This document shows positions 27,188-37,409 of a stretch of 64,000 nt of DNA, piece by piece. The stretch lies in the NCBI RefSeq assembly GCF_034427435.1, contig NZ_JAXQNP010000002.1, positions 2,480,001 to 2,544,000 on the forward strand. The letters are read 5' to 3'. This DNA comes from Nitrospirillum sp034427435. Lineage in GTDB: Bacteria; Pseudomonadota; Alphaproteobacteria; Azospirillales; Azospirillaceae. Each line of letters opens with the position of its first letter. Positions within the stretch are counted from its first letter, which is position 1. The translations under genes were made by a program, and so were the position numbers. The notes under the pieces are model-generated. The model was not told the origin of the DNA, did no database searches, and worked only from the letters and a program-made list of their open reading frames with translations.

Positions 27188-27228
27188 CGGGTGATTCCGT
27201 CGAAATCACCCGTTCGGGCGATTGCCCG
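27188..27228. promoter_or_regulatory. Nested inverted repeats, possible LuxR operator
   Basis: CGGGTGATT (27188-27196) is repeated in inverted form at 27204-27212, and CGGGC-GATT-GCCCG follows at 27215-27228. They lie 60-100 bp before the ATG at 27288, directly after the LuxR-type gene. They may be an operator or a weak terminator; no T-run follows. Confidence 0.35.
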
Positions 27229-27287
27229 TGATCGGATTTGCAGGCCAGTGAGGGGGCGTAATCACACCGAGACAAGGGGGCGTTCGC

Positions 27288-27836
27288 ATGCTGCGCAAAA
27301 TCCTGACCTACGGCCTGGCCGCCGGCCTCATCTCCGGCCTGGCCATGGCGGTGCTGACCACGGTCCCGCACGGCCACCTGCCCATGGCCGTCGAAATGGC
27401 CCTGGGCTACGCCACCATGCTGGTGGGGCTCAGCACCATTTTCCTGGCGGTGAAGCGGCACCGCGACACCACCTTGGGCGGCGTCATCCGCTTCTGGCCC
27501 GCCCTGTTCCTGGGCCTGGGCATCAGCGTCGTCGGCGGGGTGATCTACGCCCTGGCGTGGGAGGCGACGCAGGCCCTGCATCACATGGACTATGTCAACG
27601 ACTACGCCCAGGCCATGATCAGCCAGGAGAAGGCCAAGGGCGCCTCGGAGGAGGCCCTGGCCGCCCTGACGGCGGAGATGGACAAGATGAAGGCCAAGTA
27701 CGCCAACCCCTTCTATCGCCTGTCCATGACCTTCAACGAGATCTTCCCCGTCGGCGTGCTGGTGTCGCTGGTCTCCGCCGGCCTGCTGCGCGACAGCCGC
27801 TTCTGGCCCGCCCGGCGCGCGCCGGTCCCGGCCTGA
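27288..27836 (+). CDS. DUF4199-type inner-membrane protein
   Basis: 182 aa with four predicted membrane segments (ILTYGLAAGLISGLAMAVL, EMALGYATMLVGLSTIFLAV, ALFLGLGISVVGGVIYALAW, FPVGVLVSLVSAGLL). A charged helical loop lies between segments three and four (SQEKAKGASEEALAALTAEMDKMKAKY). The pattern GYATMLVGLSTIF-VKRHRD is the DUF4199 hallmark. Function unknown in the family. An AAGGGGG stretch lies about 9 nt before the ATG. It probably depends on the LuxR-type gene just upstream. It abuts the convergent cupin gene with no gap. Confidence 0.82.
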   Translation: MLRKILTYGLAAGLISGLAMAVLTTVPHGHLPMAVEMALGYATMLVGLSTIFLAVKRHRDTTLGGVIRFWPALFLGLGISVVGGVIYALAWEATQALHHMDYVNDYAQAMISQEKAKGASEEALAALTAEMDKMKAKYANPFYRLSMTFNEIFPVGVLVSLVSAGLLRDSRFWPARRAPVPA

Positions 27837-28514
27837 TCAAAAGGCGCAGACGTCCGGGTGCAGCAGCGGCCCGGCCTTCAGCCAGATGCGGGCCCCCTGC
27901 CCGCCGGTGTGGGCCACCAGGTCCTGGCCGGCGGGCAGGCGCAGCCAGGATTGGGGGCTGAACGTCTCGCCACCTTCGGAGAAGCCGCCGGAGAGCACCA
28001 GCAGCTCCAGGCCCTGCGGGTTGGCCACGCGCACCTCGGCATCCGGCCGCCAGTCTTCCAGCCGCACGTCTTCATGCCCATCACCGAACAGGCGCAGGGC
28101 CCGCCCGACACCGGGGCGGAGAGGCAGCGCCTCCCCCTCCCCCGGCTGGCGCACGACGCGCTCGGCATCCGCCGCCCGGAACTGCCACAGCTTCACGAAG
28201 ATGACGCAGCCGGGTGCGGAGCCCGGGGCGTGGCCGCTGCCGGGCGGATTGCGGACATAGGTGCCGGCGGGGAAATCACCCGTCTCATCCTGGAACACGC
28301 CGTCCAGCACCAGGAACTCCTCCCCACCCGGATGGCCGTGGGTGGGGAAGCGGCTGCCGGCGGCATAGCGGACGATGGAGGTGGCGCGCGCCTTCTCATC
28401 GCCGATGCGCGACAGCATGCGGCGATCCACGCCCGCCGACGGGCTGGGCACCCACTCCATGCCACCGGCGTGCACCACCGTGCGCACCGTCAGGTCATCG
28501 TTCAGCCGCATCAT
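27837..28514 (-). CDS. ChrR-like double-cupin protein
   Basis: 225 aa with two cupin halves. The N-terminal half has THGHPGGEEFLVLDGVFQDETGDFPAGTYVRNPPGSGHAP, which contains the metal-binding His, His, Glu and later His of the ChrR cupin domain (about residues 58-95). The second half (from about 135) is a more degenerate cupin lacking that set. ChrR proteins of alphaproteobacteria are zinc anti-sigma factors for ECF sigma E. Here the N-terminal sigma-binding zinc domain is absent and no sigma gene is adjacent, so it is probably a stand-alone cupin enzyme or sensor. Confidence 0.85.
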   Translation of the reverse strand: MMRLNDDLTVRTVVHAGGMEWVPSPSAGVDRRMLSRIGDEKARATSIVRYAAGSRFPTHGHPGGEEFLVLDGVFQDETGDFPAGTYVRNPPGSGHAPGSAPGCVIFVKLWQFRAADAERVVRQPGEGEALPLRPGVGRALRLFGDGHEDVRLEDWRPDAEVRVANPQGLELLVLSGGFSEGGETFSPQSWLRLPAGQDLVAHTGGQGARIWLKAGPLLHPDVCAF

Positions 28515-28599
28515 GGCATTTCCCCTTCGTCAACAGGCGGACCCGCGCAGGCCCGCCCGTCATATGGGTGGGCGGAGCTTTTGCGGAAAGCCTGGCCGC

Positions 28600-31122
28600 T
28601 CAGGGCAGATCCATCCAGTCGCTTTCCCCACCGATGGGATCGCCGGGCGGTACGTCCACCGACCGGGAGCGGTCGGCCAGCAGCCGGTCCGCCTGCTGCG
28701 GGTCCAGCAGTTGGCGGGCCAGGCTGAGGCCCCAGGCGCGTTCCTCGGCGTCACCCCGGCCGCGGGCCAGCGCCTCCGCCACCTCATGCACCCTCTGGTC
28801 CAGCAGGGCCGCCACCTCCGGTGTCGTGCCGGGGCGGCGGGCCACCTGGGCCATGGTGACGATGGCGCGATAGGCGACGCGGCGGCTGACGGCGTCGGTC
28901 TTGTCGGGCAGGACCGTGGACACCAGCCGCTCCAGCACCTCATTCACCCCCAGGGCCTGGGGGTCGGCGGCATGCTGCACCGCCAGCCGCGCCAGCCGGC
29001 TGGGCGCCAACAGCGTGTTGAGGGTGACGGAGGCCGCGACATCCGCCGCCACCAGCGGGTCGAACACCGGGCCGCCCGCGGTAGCGAACAGCTCGATATC
29101 GAACTGGCGGTTGTCGCTGCCGTTGCGCGCGGCGGACAGCAGGGGCAGCAGGGCGGCAGGCACGCGCAACTGGTCGGCCGACAGGGTGGAGAGCAGGGCG
29201 GACAGGGCGGCGCGCTGGGTGTCGGCCGCCACGGGCACCGACGCTTCCCGCCCATCGCCCTTCACCGCATAGGCGAAGGTGACGCCGCCCACCGACTTGG
29301 CGGCCGCGTTCACCTGATAGCGGTGCAGCAGCCAGATGGGCACGAAGCGGCGGCGCAGTTCGGCCACCGCCTCCCCCGGCGCCAGGGCCTTCAGGCCGAA
29401 CTGGTCGATGGCGGCGCGGCGCACGGCCATCAGGCGGGTCAACTCCGCCACCGGGTCGGCGCCATCATCCCACAGGCCGCCCCAGGGCTGGGCCGTGTCC
29501 GGCCGGCGGGCGTTGTCGTCCTGGACATAGCGCAGGCCGGCCGCCACCGCCGCCGCGGCTTTGGCGTCGGCCGCCGCCTGGTCGTCCTGGCCGGCATTCC
29601 CGATTCCGGCCGGCGCGGTCCCGTACAGCCAATCCACCGTCGCCCTGTCCCAGGCGCCCACGCCGGTGCCGTAGGCGTCCGACAGGTCGGGATGGCCATC
29701 GATCAGGCCGATGCGCGGGGCGGGATAATCCATGACGGAGGCGCGGCCCTGGGTGCTGGCGGCGAAGTTGTGGGCGAAGCCCAGGGCGTGCCCCACCTCG
29801 TGCGCGCCCAGTTGGCGCAAACGGGCCAGCGCCACCTGGACCGGGTCGTTGGGCCCGCCGGTACCCACCTTGTCCGCCCCCACCAGGCCTTCGAAGATCA
29901 GGATGTCCTGCCGCACCCGTTCGGATCCCAGGACCACCATGCCCTTCACGATCTCCCCCGTGCGCGGGTCCACGATCTCCTGCCCGTAGGACCAGCCACG
30001 GGTGGCGCGATCGACCCAGTTGACGATGTTGTAGCGCACGTCCATGGGGTCCACGCCCTCGGGCAGCGGCTCCGCCTTGAAGGCGTCGATGTAGCCGGCG
30101 GCGTCGAATGCCTGGGCCCACCAGTTGATGCCCTCCAGCAGGGCGGTGCGCATCGGCTCCGGCACCGTGCGGTCGAGGTAGAAGATGATGGGCTTCTTCA
30201 CGCGGGAGCGCGCGGCGGCCGGGTCCACCTTTTCCAGGCGGAAGCGGTTGGCCACGTCGTGCACCACGTCCTGGCCCAGGGGCCGGCCGTAATCCACCGC
30301 CTGGGTGGAGAAACCGCCCATGCGGGGGTCGAAGGCGCGCGGGGTGAAGCCGGGGCCCGGCAGGCGCACGAAGCTGTGATGAACGGTAAAGCTGACCTGC
30401 CGGGCGTCGGGGGCGATGTTCTCCACCTCCGCCCCCGGATGGTCGGAGGTGTAGGTCTGGATGGCGTCGACCTCCAGGTTGTCGGGGAACAGCTTGAGCG
30501 AGGCGGGATCAACGGCGCTCAAGCCCCCGTCCAGCCTGAAGCCCTTGCCCGCCCCCTGCGGCGCGCCACCGGTGCCGATGGCGTCGCCCTCCTGCCCCAG
30601 CGACTTGGCGATGCCCAGCATGTCGGCCGTCAGGAACTTGGCGATGTCCACCGCCACCCGTCCGTCAGGCAGCGGCACGGCATCGCCCATCCAGACGATG
30701 GAGGTGGCGAAGTCCGCACTGGCCCCGGGCGCTGTAGGGTTGCGGAAGCGCGGGTTTTCGAACTGGAGGGCGACCTTGGCACCCAACAGGCGGAAGGCCA
30801 GCACCTGCGTCTGCCCGATGCGTCCCCGGTCCAGGAAGGTGGGCGCGGAGCCCAGGCCCGTCCTCAGCGCCGGCGTGTAGAGATAGCGGGCCAGGACGCC
30901 ATCCGTGCCCGGTGCCGGCAGGGTCAGGAAGATCTTGCCCTGGGCCTTGTCGACCCGGACCGGCATGAGGCCATCCTGGACGGGAAGGCCCTGCAGGGCG
31001 GGCGGGATTGCGGCGACAGGCGCGCCGGGTGCGGCAGCGGGTGCCGCAGCCGCGATGTTCGTGACCAATGTCCCATTCGCGACCAGGGTCAGGGCCAGGA
31101 TGGCCACCAGGGAAGTGCGCAA
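28600..31122 (-). CDS. Exported zinc metalloprotease (metzincin-like, DUF4953 type)
   Basis: 840 aa with signal peptide (MRTSLVAILALTLVANGTL). The zinc site HEVGHALGFAH lies at about residues 441-451, the extended HEXXHXXGXXH of metzincins, followed by SVMDYPAPR (Met-turn). Upstream regions VKKPIIFYLDRTVPEPMRTALLEGINWW and the C-terminal helical part match large bacterial 'zinc-dependent metalloprotease' proteins related to matrixin-like enzymes. It should act in the periplasm or outside the cell. The substrate is unknown. It is divergent from the propeller-GGDEF sensor with 157 bp between, so they may share control. Confidence 0.88.
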   Translation of the reverse strand: MRTSLVAILALTLVANGTLVTNIAAAAPAAAPGAPVAAIPPALQGLPVQDGLMPVRVDKAQGKIFLTLPAPGTDGVLARYLYTPALRTGLGSAPTFLDRGRIGQTQVLAFRLLGAKVALQFENPRFRNPTAPGASADFATSIVWMGDAVPLPDGRVAVDIAKFLTADMLGIAKSLGQEGDAIGTGGAPQGAGKGFRLDGGLSAVDPASLKLFPDNLEVDAIQTYTSDHPGAEVENIAPDARQVSFTVHHSFVRLPGPGFTPRAFDPRMGGFSTQAVDYGRPLGQDVVHDVANRFRLEKVDPAAARSRVKKPIIFYLDRTVPEPMRTALLEGINWWAQAFDAAGYIDAFKAEPLPEGVDPMDVRYNIVNWVDRATRGWSYGQEIVDPRTGEIVKGMVVLGSERVRQDILIFEGLVGADKVGTGGPNDPVQVALARLRQLGAHEVGHALGFAHNFAASTQGRASVMDYPAPRIGLIDGHPDLSDAYGTGVGAWDRATVDWLYGTAPAGIGNAGQDDQAAADAKAAAAVAAGLRYVQDDNARRPDTAQPWGGLWDDGADPVAELTRLMAVRRAAIDQFGLKALAPGEAVAELRRRFVPIWLLHRYQVNAAAKSVGGVTFAYAVKGDGREASVPVAADTQRAALSALLSTLSADQLRVPAALLPLLSAARNGSDNRQFDIELFATAGGPVFDPLVAADVAASVTLNTLLAPSRLARLAVQHAADPQALGVNEVLERLVSTVLPDKTDAVSRRVAYRAIVTMAQVARRPGTTPEVAALLDQRVHEVAEALARGRGDAEERAWGLSLARQLLDPQQADRLLADRSRSVDVPPGDPIGGESDWMDLP

Positions 31123-31279
31123 CGGATGCCCCCATGTTCCTTTGTTGGGAAAAACGATGGGTCAAAACACCAGTGCGGCACAAGGGTCCGCGAGAGCAAG
31201 ATATTGAAAAGCCCCCCGACATCGAGTGACCGAGCCCGATTGACTGACCAGAAGATAGCGTGTTGGTAGCAAGCGATGG

Positions 31280-34200
31280 ATGTTAAGACACTTTTCACAT
31301 GCTATGATTTCCCGCAATGCATTACGGATGGGCGGCAGTATCTTGAGCGTGGCGCGGGTAGGCGGTTCCATCATAGGCGGTATCCGGCTGTGCGGCGTCG
31401 CTCTGCTGTTGGCCGTTGCCAGTCTTAACCCCCATGCCTGGGCCGCCGGGATGGAGCGGTGGTCCGGCCTGGCGGAAACCGTGTTCCAGAATTATGGCCG
31501 CGACCAGGGGCTGCCCCATCCGGTGCCCACCGCCATCGTGCAGGACCATGACGGCTTCATCTGGGTGGGGACTCAGGGCGGCCTGTCGCGCTGGGACGGC
31601 TATCGCTTCAAGAGCTATATCGCCGACCTGGCCGTGCCCGGCAGCCTGCCCAGCGACTTCGTCAAAAGCCTGTTCGTCGACGCCGATGGCCGCCTCTGGG
31701 TGGGCACCAACAGCCTGGCGCTGTACGACGCCGCCAGCGACCGGTTCGAGACCATTCCCCTGGGCGCCATCAACGGCCGGCCGGATATCGGCGCCATCAC
31801 CGGCGATGGCGATCACGGCCTATGGGTCGGAACCGAGGACGGCCTGCGCCACCTGGACATCGCCAGCAAGGCCGTGACCGTGCTGCGCGCCGGCACGCCG
31901 GAGGCGGGCGGCATGCCTGGCGGCCGGGTGCAGGCGGTGTTGCGCGATAATGCCGGCGGCCTATGGGTGGGCACGGCGCAGGGCGTGGCGTATCGCGCGC
32001 CGGGCGCGCCCGCGTTCACGGCCCTGCCGCTGCCCGAAGCCACAGGCGCCGACACGCCGCGCGCGAACGTCTCGGTCCTGTTCCAGGATGAAGAGGGGCG
32101 CGTCTGGATCGGGACCATCCGCCAAGGCCTGTTCGTCATCGACGGGCCGGGTGCCTCCCCCCGCGCGGTGAACCCCGCCGCGACCGAGCTGACGGGCTGG
32201 ATCTCCGCCATCTCCGCCGCGGGGCCCCATGAGATCTGGGTGGGACTGCGCAACCGCAGCATCGTCGCCATCGACACCCACACGGGCGTGATGCGCCCCA
32301 TCCGCCATGACCGCACCCAGCCCAACAGCCTGGCCCACGACGACATCTGGGCGCTGATGCGTGACAGCGCGGGATCGCTGTGGGTCGGCGGCACCGGCGG
32401 CCTCAGCTACCATCCCCACGACAGCGGCCTGATCGTCACCGTGTTCGGCGGCAGCCGGCCGGAAGGCCTGAGCGCCAGCGACGTGTTCGCCGTCATGTCA
32501 GCCCGCGATGGGAAGGCTTGGCTGGGCTATTTTGATGGCGGCGTCGACGTGGTCGACCCGTTGGCGGGGCGGGTGGCGGCCTTGCGGCCCGATCCCCGCC
32601 GCCCTGAGGATGCGCTGCCCACGGACATCGTCTACTCCATGGCCCAGGATGGGGAGGGCCGGGTCTATATCGCCACGCGGCGGGGTGTCTACCGTGCCGA
32701 CCCGGCGGCGGCGTCCGTGCGCCGCGTGGCCCTGCCCGGCCGCGACGCCGCCGCCCCGACCATGACGACCGTCATTCGCGATGGCGTGTTATGGGTGGGC
32801 GGTGAGGAGGACGGGCTGCACGCCTACGCCCTGGACGGACCGGACGGCACGCCGGCCGGCCTGGTGTTCGGCAATGCCCCTGGCGACCAGGACCGGCTTT
32901 CCGACCGGACCATACGGACGCTGCTGGCCGGACCGGGAAAGAGTATCTGGGTCGGCACCCGCAATGGCCTGAACCGCGTCGACCTGGACACCGGCAAGAT
33001 CGAGCGGATCCCCCCGCCCCCGCGGACCCCGAGGGCCTGCCCGACCCCTACATCTCCAGCCTGTTGTTCGACCGCCAGGGGCGCCTTTGGGTGGGCACCT
33101 TCGGCGGGGGCCTGGCGCTGATGACCGGGCGCGACGCGGATGGAAAGGCGCGCTTCCGGCACTTCGGCGTCGCCCAGGGCATGCCCCACGCCAATGTGTG
33201 CAGCCTGCAGATGGATGGGGAGGGCGTCATCTGGGCCGGCACCGACGACGGCCTGGCGCGCATCGATCCGCAGACGCTGGAAATCCGGGCGGTGCGCCGG
33301 GCCGACGGGTCCGCCTTGGTGGACTATTTCGTGGGCGCCAGCGCCGCCACCTCGGCCGGTGAGGCGCTGTTCGGCTCCAAGGGCGGGTTGACCGTGGTGC
33401 GTCCCGGCACCCTGCCCGCCTGGCGCTTCGCGGCCCCCGTCGTCATCACCGACCTGCGGGTGGGCGGCCAGCCCTATCCCGTCGGGCGCCTGCGGCAGGA
33501 CGCGCCCCTGGTCCTGACCCCCGAGACGGACAGCCTGGCGGTGGAGTTCGCCGCCTTGGACTACACGTCGCCAGGCCGCAACCTCTACGCCTACCAGCTG
33601 GAGGGCTATGAGTCCGGCTGGGTGAAGGCCGACGTGACCCGCCGCCTGGCGCTGTATTCCAACCTGCCGCCGGGCAACTACACCCTGCGCCTGCGGGGCA
33701 GCAACCGCGACGGCCTCTGGACGGAACGCGAGCTGGCCCTGCCGCTGCGCGTGACGCCCGCCTGGTATCAGCGCCTGTGGGTGCGGTTGCTGGCCACCGG
33801 GCTGTTGGTGCTGGCGGTGGTGGTGGTGGTGCGGTGGCGCACCCGTTACCTGCGGCGGCGGCAAGCGGAACTGGAACACCAGATCGCCGACCGCACCGCC
33901 GACTTGCGCGCCGCCAACGACCGCCTGCTGCACCTGGCCACCACCGATCCGCTGACCGCCTGCGCCAACCGCCGCCATTTCATGGAGCGCGCCCAGGACA
34001 TGGTGGCGCTGGCCAACCGCCATGGCACCCCCCTGACGCTGGCCATCCTGGACCTGGACGACTTCAAGCGCGTGAACGACACCCACGGCCATCCCGGTGG
34101 CGACGCCGTGCTGGCCGCCGCCGGCCGGATGATCGCCAGCCATGTGCGCGGTACCGACCTAGTGGGACGCATTGGCGGGGAGGAATTCGCCCTGGTGATG

Positions 34201-34437
34201 CCCCATACGGCGGCCCAGGGTGCCCGCCTGCTGGCCGACCGCGTGCGCCAGGCCATTGGCGACAACTGCGTGCCGATCGAGGGCGGCGGCGCCATCCGCA
34301 TCACCGCCAGCCTGGGCCTGGCCGAACTGCGCCACGGCGAGGGGCTGGACGACCTCTACGCCCGCGCCGACGCCGCCCTGTACCGCGCCAAGGAGGCCGG
34401 CCGCAACCGGGTGGAAATGATCCAATCGGCGGGGTAG
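31280..34437 (+). CDS. Beta-propeller sensor diguanylate cyclase (frame broken near 33010-33021)
   Basis: About 1,052 aa when one base is restored; ATGs at 31304 and 31328 are possible later starts, the last giving the neatest signal peptide (ending HAWAAG). The periplasmic part has many Reg_prop units (DGFIWVGTQGGLSRWDG, DGRLWVGTNS, GLWVGTEDGLRHLD) that form beta-propellers, then a Y_Y_Y domain (about 730-800), one membrane helix (LLATGLLVLAVVVVVRW), a short coiled coil and a GGDEF domain with intact GGEEF near residue 964. It should make cyclic di-GMP in response to an external ligand. As written the reading stops at 33121; adding one C to the six-C run near 33010-33015 gives ...PAPADPEGLPDPYISSLL and full read-through. 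Confidence 0.88.
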
Positions 34438-34557
34438 GCGCCAGACGCCCCCGATAGTCCCGGCGGTTGCCCCGCGCGGCGTTTATGTTACCGTTATCAG
34501 GAAGGCCGCCGGCTCCCATGCCGGGATCGAGCCCATAAATGAAACGGGAGGATAAGC

Positions 34558-36252
34558 GTGCCCCTACCCCTCAACCGCCGCGCCATGCTGCGCGCCGGTG
34601 CGGCCCTGGTGACCGCCCCCTATTTCTGGGTTCCGGCCCGCGCCGACGACGGCATCTGGTTCACCCGGACGACGGAGCCATTCGTGGAGATTGAAACCAC
34701 GGCGGGCCGCGTGCGGGGTGGACACGACCGGGGCGCGCTGGCATTCAAGGGCATTCCCTACGCCGGTCCCGTCTCAGGCAGGAACCGTTTCAAGGCCCCG
34801 CCCAAGGTGGCGCCGTGGACAGGGGTGCGGGACGCGACACGCCTCGGCCCGCCGGCCCTGCAAGGGCCGGGCACCACCTATGGGGAACGGGAACCCGCCT
34901 ACAGCGAAGACTGCCTGGTGCTGAACGTCTGGACCCCGGCGGTGAACGACGGCGCCAGGCGGCCGGTGATGGTCTATTGCCACGGCGGCGGCTTCACCAC
35001 CGGCAGCGGCGGCCAGCGCATCCAGGACGGCGCCCGCCTGGCCGCGACCTACGATGTCGTGGTGGTGGCCACCAACCACCGGCTGGGTCTGCTAGGTTAT
35101 CTTTACCTGGGGGACCTGGGGGGTGCGGACTACGCCACCTCCGGCAACCAGGGCATCCTCGACATCATCGCGGCATTGGGCTGGGTTAAGGACAACATCG
35201 CCACCTTTGGCGGCGACCCCGGCAACGTCATGGTGTTCGGCGAGTCCGGCGGCAGTGCCAAGACCTGCGCCGTCATGGCCATGCCGTCGTCACAAGGGCT
35301 GTACCACAAGGCGGGGCTGCAAAGCGGCCATCTGCTGCGCGGACTGCCGAAGGAGGTGGCGGCGGAAACGACCCGGCGGGTACTGGCCGCGCTGGACATC
35401 GCGCCCAAGGATTTCGCCAGGCTGCACGACGTGCCGGCCGACAGGCTGCTGGCCCTGCAACTGGCCGCCGAAAAGGGCCAGGGCCCCCTGACCGTGCCGA
35501 CGCCCCAGTGGCAGGCCAGCCATCCGGCCGCCCGGCCCAGCCTGGCGGCCCTTCGTGCCGCCCAGCCGGGTGGGTGGGGCCCGGTGGTGGACGGAACAGT
35601 CCTGCCCCATGATCCTTTCGATCCGGCGGCACCCGCCATCGCGGCCGGCATACCGCTGTTGATCGGCACCATGCGGGATGAGGCCACGTTCTTTGAGCGT
35701 CAGCATCCGGCGTTTTTCCACATGGACGCCGCCGGTCTGGACGTCCATATGCGGGGCGCCCTGGGCGACGACGCGGATCGCGTCCTGGCCACCTACCGCC
35801 GGACCCGGCCCGACGCCACGCCGGTGGAACAGGGCATCGCCATCGAGACCGCCATCAGCATGGGCAACGGTGCCGTCGCCATCGCCGACCGCAAGGCCGC
35901 GCAACCGGCCCCCGTTTATCGCTATCGCAACGACTTCCCGTCCAACATCGCCATCAAGGGCACGGACTGGACCTTGCGCGCCGGCCACGCCACCGACATC
36001 TCCGTCACCTTCCTGAACACGGAAATGCCGGACCTGCAGGGCGACGGCCCCGGCTTGGTGGAGACATCCAAGGCAGTCAGCGGCTATTTCACCAGCTTCG
36101 CCCGCAGCGGCGTGCCAACCGCCGCCGGCCAGCCCACGTGGCCCCGGTACGACATCAAGGATCGCGCCGTCATGCTGTTGAACAGCCAGTGCCAGGTGGC
36201 CCTGGACCCCGACGGTCCGGAACGGGAGATGTGGCAGGCGATGGGGGTGTGA
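34558..36252 (+). CDS. Exported type-B carboxylesterase
   Basis: 564 aa from GTG 34558, chosen for the GGGAGGA 5-6 nt upstream. The N-terminus (NRRAMLRAGAALVTAPYFWVPARA) is a signal peptide with a twin-arginine-like start. Family features are all present: FKGIPYA, SEDCLVLNVWTP, the oxyanion YCHGGGF, nucleophile Ser in FGESGGS (about residue 229), acid in GTMRDEATFF and the His of RAGHATDIS. It hydrolyses carboxylic esters, with substrate open. It is upstream of and on the same strand as the methyltransferase operon but about 0.8 kb away, past a minus-strand gene. Confidence 0.92.
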   Translation: MPLPLNRRAMLRAGAALVTAPYFWVPARADDGIWFTRTTEPFVEIETTAGRVRGGHDRGALAFKGIPYAGPVSGRNRFKAPPKVAPWTGVRDATRLGPPALQGPGTTYGEREPAYSEDCLVLNVWTPAVNDGARRPVMVYCHGGGFTTGSGGQRIQDGARLAATYDVVVVATNHRLGLLGYLYLGDLGGADYATSGNQGILDIIAALGWVKDNIATFGGDPGNVMVFGESGGSAKTCAVMAMPSSQGLYHKAGLQSGHLLRGLPKEVAAETTRRVLAALDIAPKDFARLHDVPADRLLALQLAAEKGQGPLTVPTPQWQASHPAARPSLAALRAAQPGGWGPVVDGTVLPHDPFDPAAPAIAAGIPLLIGTMRDEATFFERQHPAFFHMDAAGLDVHMRGALGDDADRVLATYRRTRPDATPVEQGIAIETAISMGNGAVAIADRKAAQPAPVYRYRNDFPSNIAIKGTDWTLRAGHATDISVTFLNTEMPDLQGDGPGLVETSKAVSGYFTSFARSGVPTAAGQPTWPRYDIKDRAVMLLNSQCQVALDPDGPEREMWQAMGV

Positions 36253-36270
36253 CGCCCCCAGGCGCGACTG

Positions 36271-36645
36271 TCAGGCCGCCCCCAGATCCGCCCGTTCGTA
36301 CAACGGCCGAATTTCGATCTCGCTGGGGCCCATCATGGGGTTGGGGCAGCGCCTGACCCAGGCGACCGCCTCCTCCATATCCTTGACGTCCCATAGCCAG
36401 AAGCCGGCGACCAATTCACGCGGATGGGGAAAGGGGCCGTCGATCACCGTGCGATGGGGCCCATCGAAAGCGACGCGCTTGCCCTGCGCGCTGGGCTTGA
36501 GGCCGTCGGCCATGACCAGGATGCCGGCCTCACGCAGCTCATCGTTGAAGCGGCCCATCGCCGCCATCATCGCGTCCATCCACTCCTGGGGCGGCAGCCC
36601 CTTCTCGCTGTCCTCGGTCGCCTTCACCAGCACCATCACGCGCAT
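36271..36645 (-). CDS. YCII/DGPF-domain protein
   Basis: 124 aa. MRVMVLVKATEDSEKG at the start, GLKPSAQGKRVAFDG and the DGPFPHPRELVAGFWLWDVKDMEEAVAWVRRCPNP region (quoted by its DGPF, ELVAGFW and EAVAWVRRCP parts) identify the dimeric alpha/beta fold of the YCII/DGPF family. Members often accompany ECF sigma factors but none is here. Function unknown. It converges on the carboxylesterase with an 18-bp gap. Confidence 0.86.
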   Translation of the reverse strand: MRVMVLVKATEDSEKGLPPQEWMDAMMAAMGRFNDELREAGILVMADGLKPSAQGKRVAFDGPHRTVIDGPFPHPRELVAGFWLWDVKDMEEAVAWVRRCPNPMMGPSEIEIRPLYERADLGAA

Positions 36646-37073
36646 GGCCAGTCTCCTTGTTGGGCCAGTCTCATTGAGCCAACCTCATTGAGATTGAGCC
36701 GGGCCGACGGCCTGGCACCGGAACGACGAACGGGGCAGCGGCAAACCGACGCGCTCGAGCAATTTTTCACTGGACCGGCCGTCGGCATCCCCGTGCCACC
36801 GGTTAAAATGAAAACCAACATGAACCCCACCGGGACCACCGTTTGGAGGGGGCAGCGCCGTGCCTGGCCATGGCGACGCGCTGGCGCAAATGGTCTGGAC
36901 CCATATCCATCTGGTGGACAAATCATTGGAACGCCCCCCCAGATGCCCGCCGATGCGCCAAAATCCCGAAATCGTCCGGCAACGGTCCCAAGGGGGGCTT
37001 TCCTGGGAGCCCCTGGCTCAGCCCGGTCACGGTGGACGGAAAACGGGCAACCAATAAAATGGTGAGGTTTTAC
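36646..37073. other. Leader region of the methyltransferase operon, with short repeats
   Basis: About 430 bp with no supported gene. Next to the YCII start, CTCATTGAG occurs at 36670-36678 and 36684-36692 and ATTGAGCC at 36673-36680 and 36693-36700, a cluster that could be an operator. A more A+T-rich patch lies near 36800-36830. This region must hold the promoter for the eight-gene operon beginning at 37074, but I could not fix it. Confidence 0.35.
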
Positions 37074-37409
37074 GTGAAAAGCAGGCTTCCGCGCACACCC
37101 AACCGGCTGGACCCCATTCCGGGTAGCCGCAGCCTTGACGAGCAGACGCTGGCGATGATCGTATCGCTGGCGTCGGAGGTGACCGTCCTGCGCGCGCGGC
37201 TGGACACTTGTGAGCGCCTGCTGGTGGCGGCCCGGGTCCTGGCGCCGGGCGCCGTGGACACCTTCTCACCCGACGCGGCGGCCCAGATCGAACGGGACGC
37301 CCTGCGCCAGCACACCCTGAACAAGGTTTTCCGGCCCCTGCAAGAGGCGGCGCTGGCCGACGTGGCGGCAGCGTCCCACACGATCGCTGGCAAGGAGATG
37401 CAGGCATGA
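37074..37409 (+). CDS. Small helical partner protein 1 of a methyltransferase module
   Basis: About 111 aa from GTG 37074, which has GGTGAGG 6 nt upstream; ATG 37059 is an alternative. The core LAMIVSLASEVTVLRARLDTCERLL is an amphipathic, coiled-coil-like helix, followed by AVDTFSPDAAAQIERDALRQHTLNKVFRPL (given by its VD-x-F-x-PD-x-AA and R-x-A-x-RQ positions). The same pattern recurs in the protein at 42833-43180. Both precede a related SAM methyltransferase, and this one overlaps its methyltransferase by 4 bp. That arrangement suggests a dedicated subunit or regulator of the enzyme. No signal, metal site or known family recognised. Confidence 0.75.
   Translation: MKSRLPRTPNRLDPIPGSRSLDEQTLAMIVSLASEVTVLRARLDTCERLLVAARVLAPGAVDTFSPDAAAQIERDALRQHTLNKVFRPLQEAALADVAAASHTIAGKEMQA

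Noticed and set aside
27837..28514. ChrR anti-sigma factor
   Set aside because: The cupin part fits, but the N-terminal zinc-binding sigma-interacting domain is missing and no ECF sigma gene is adjacent.
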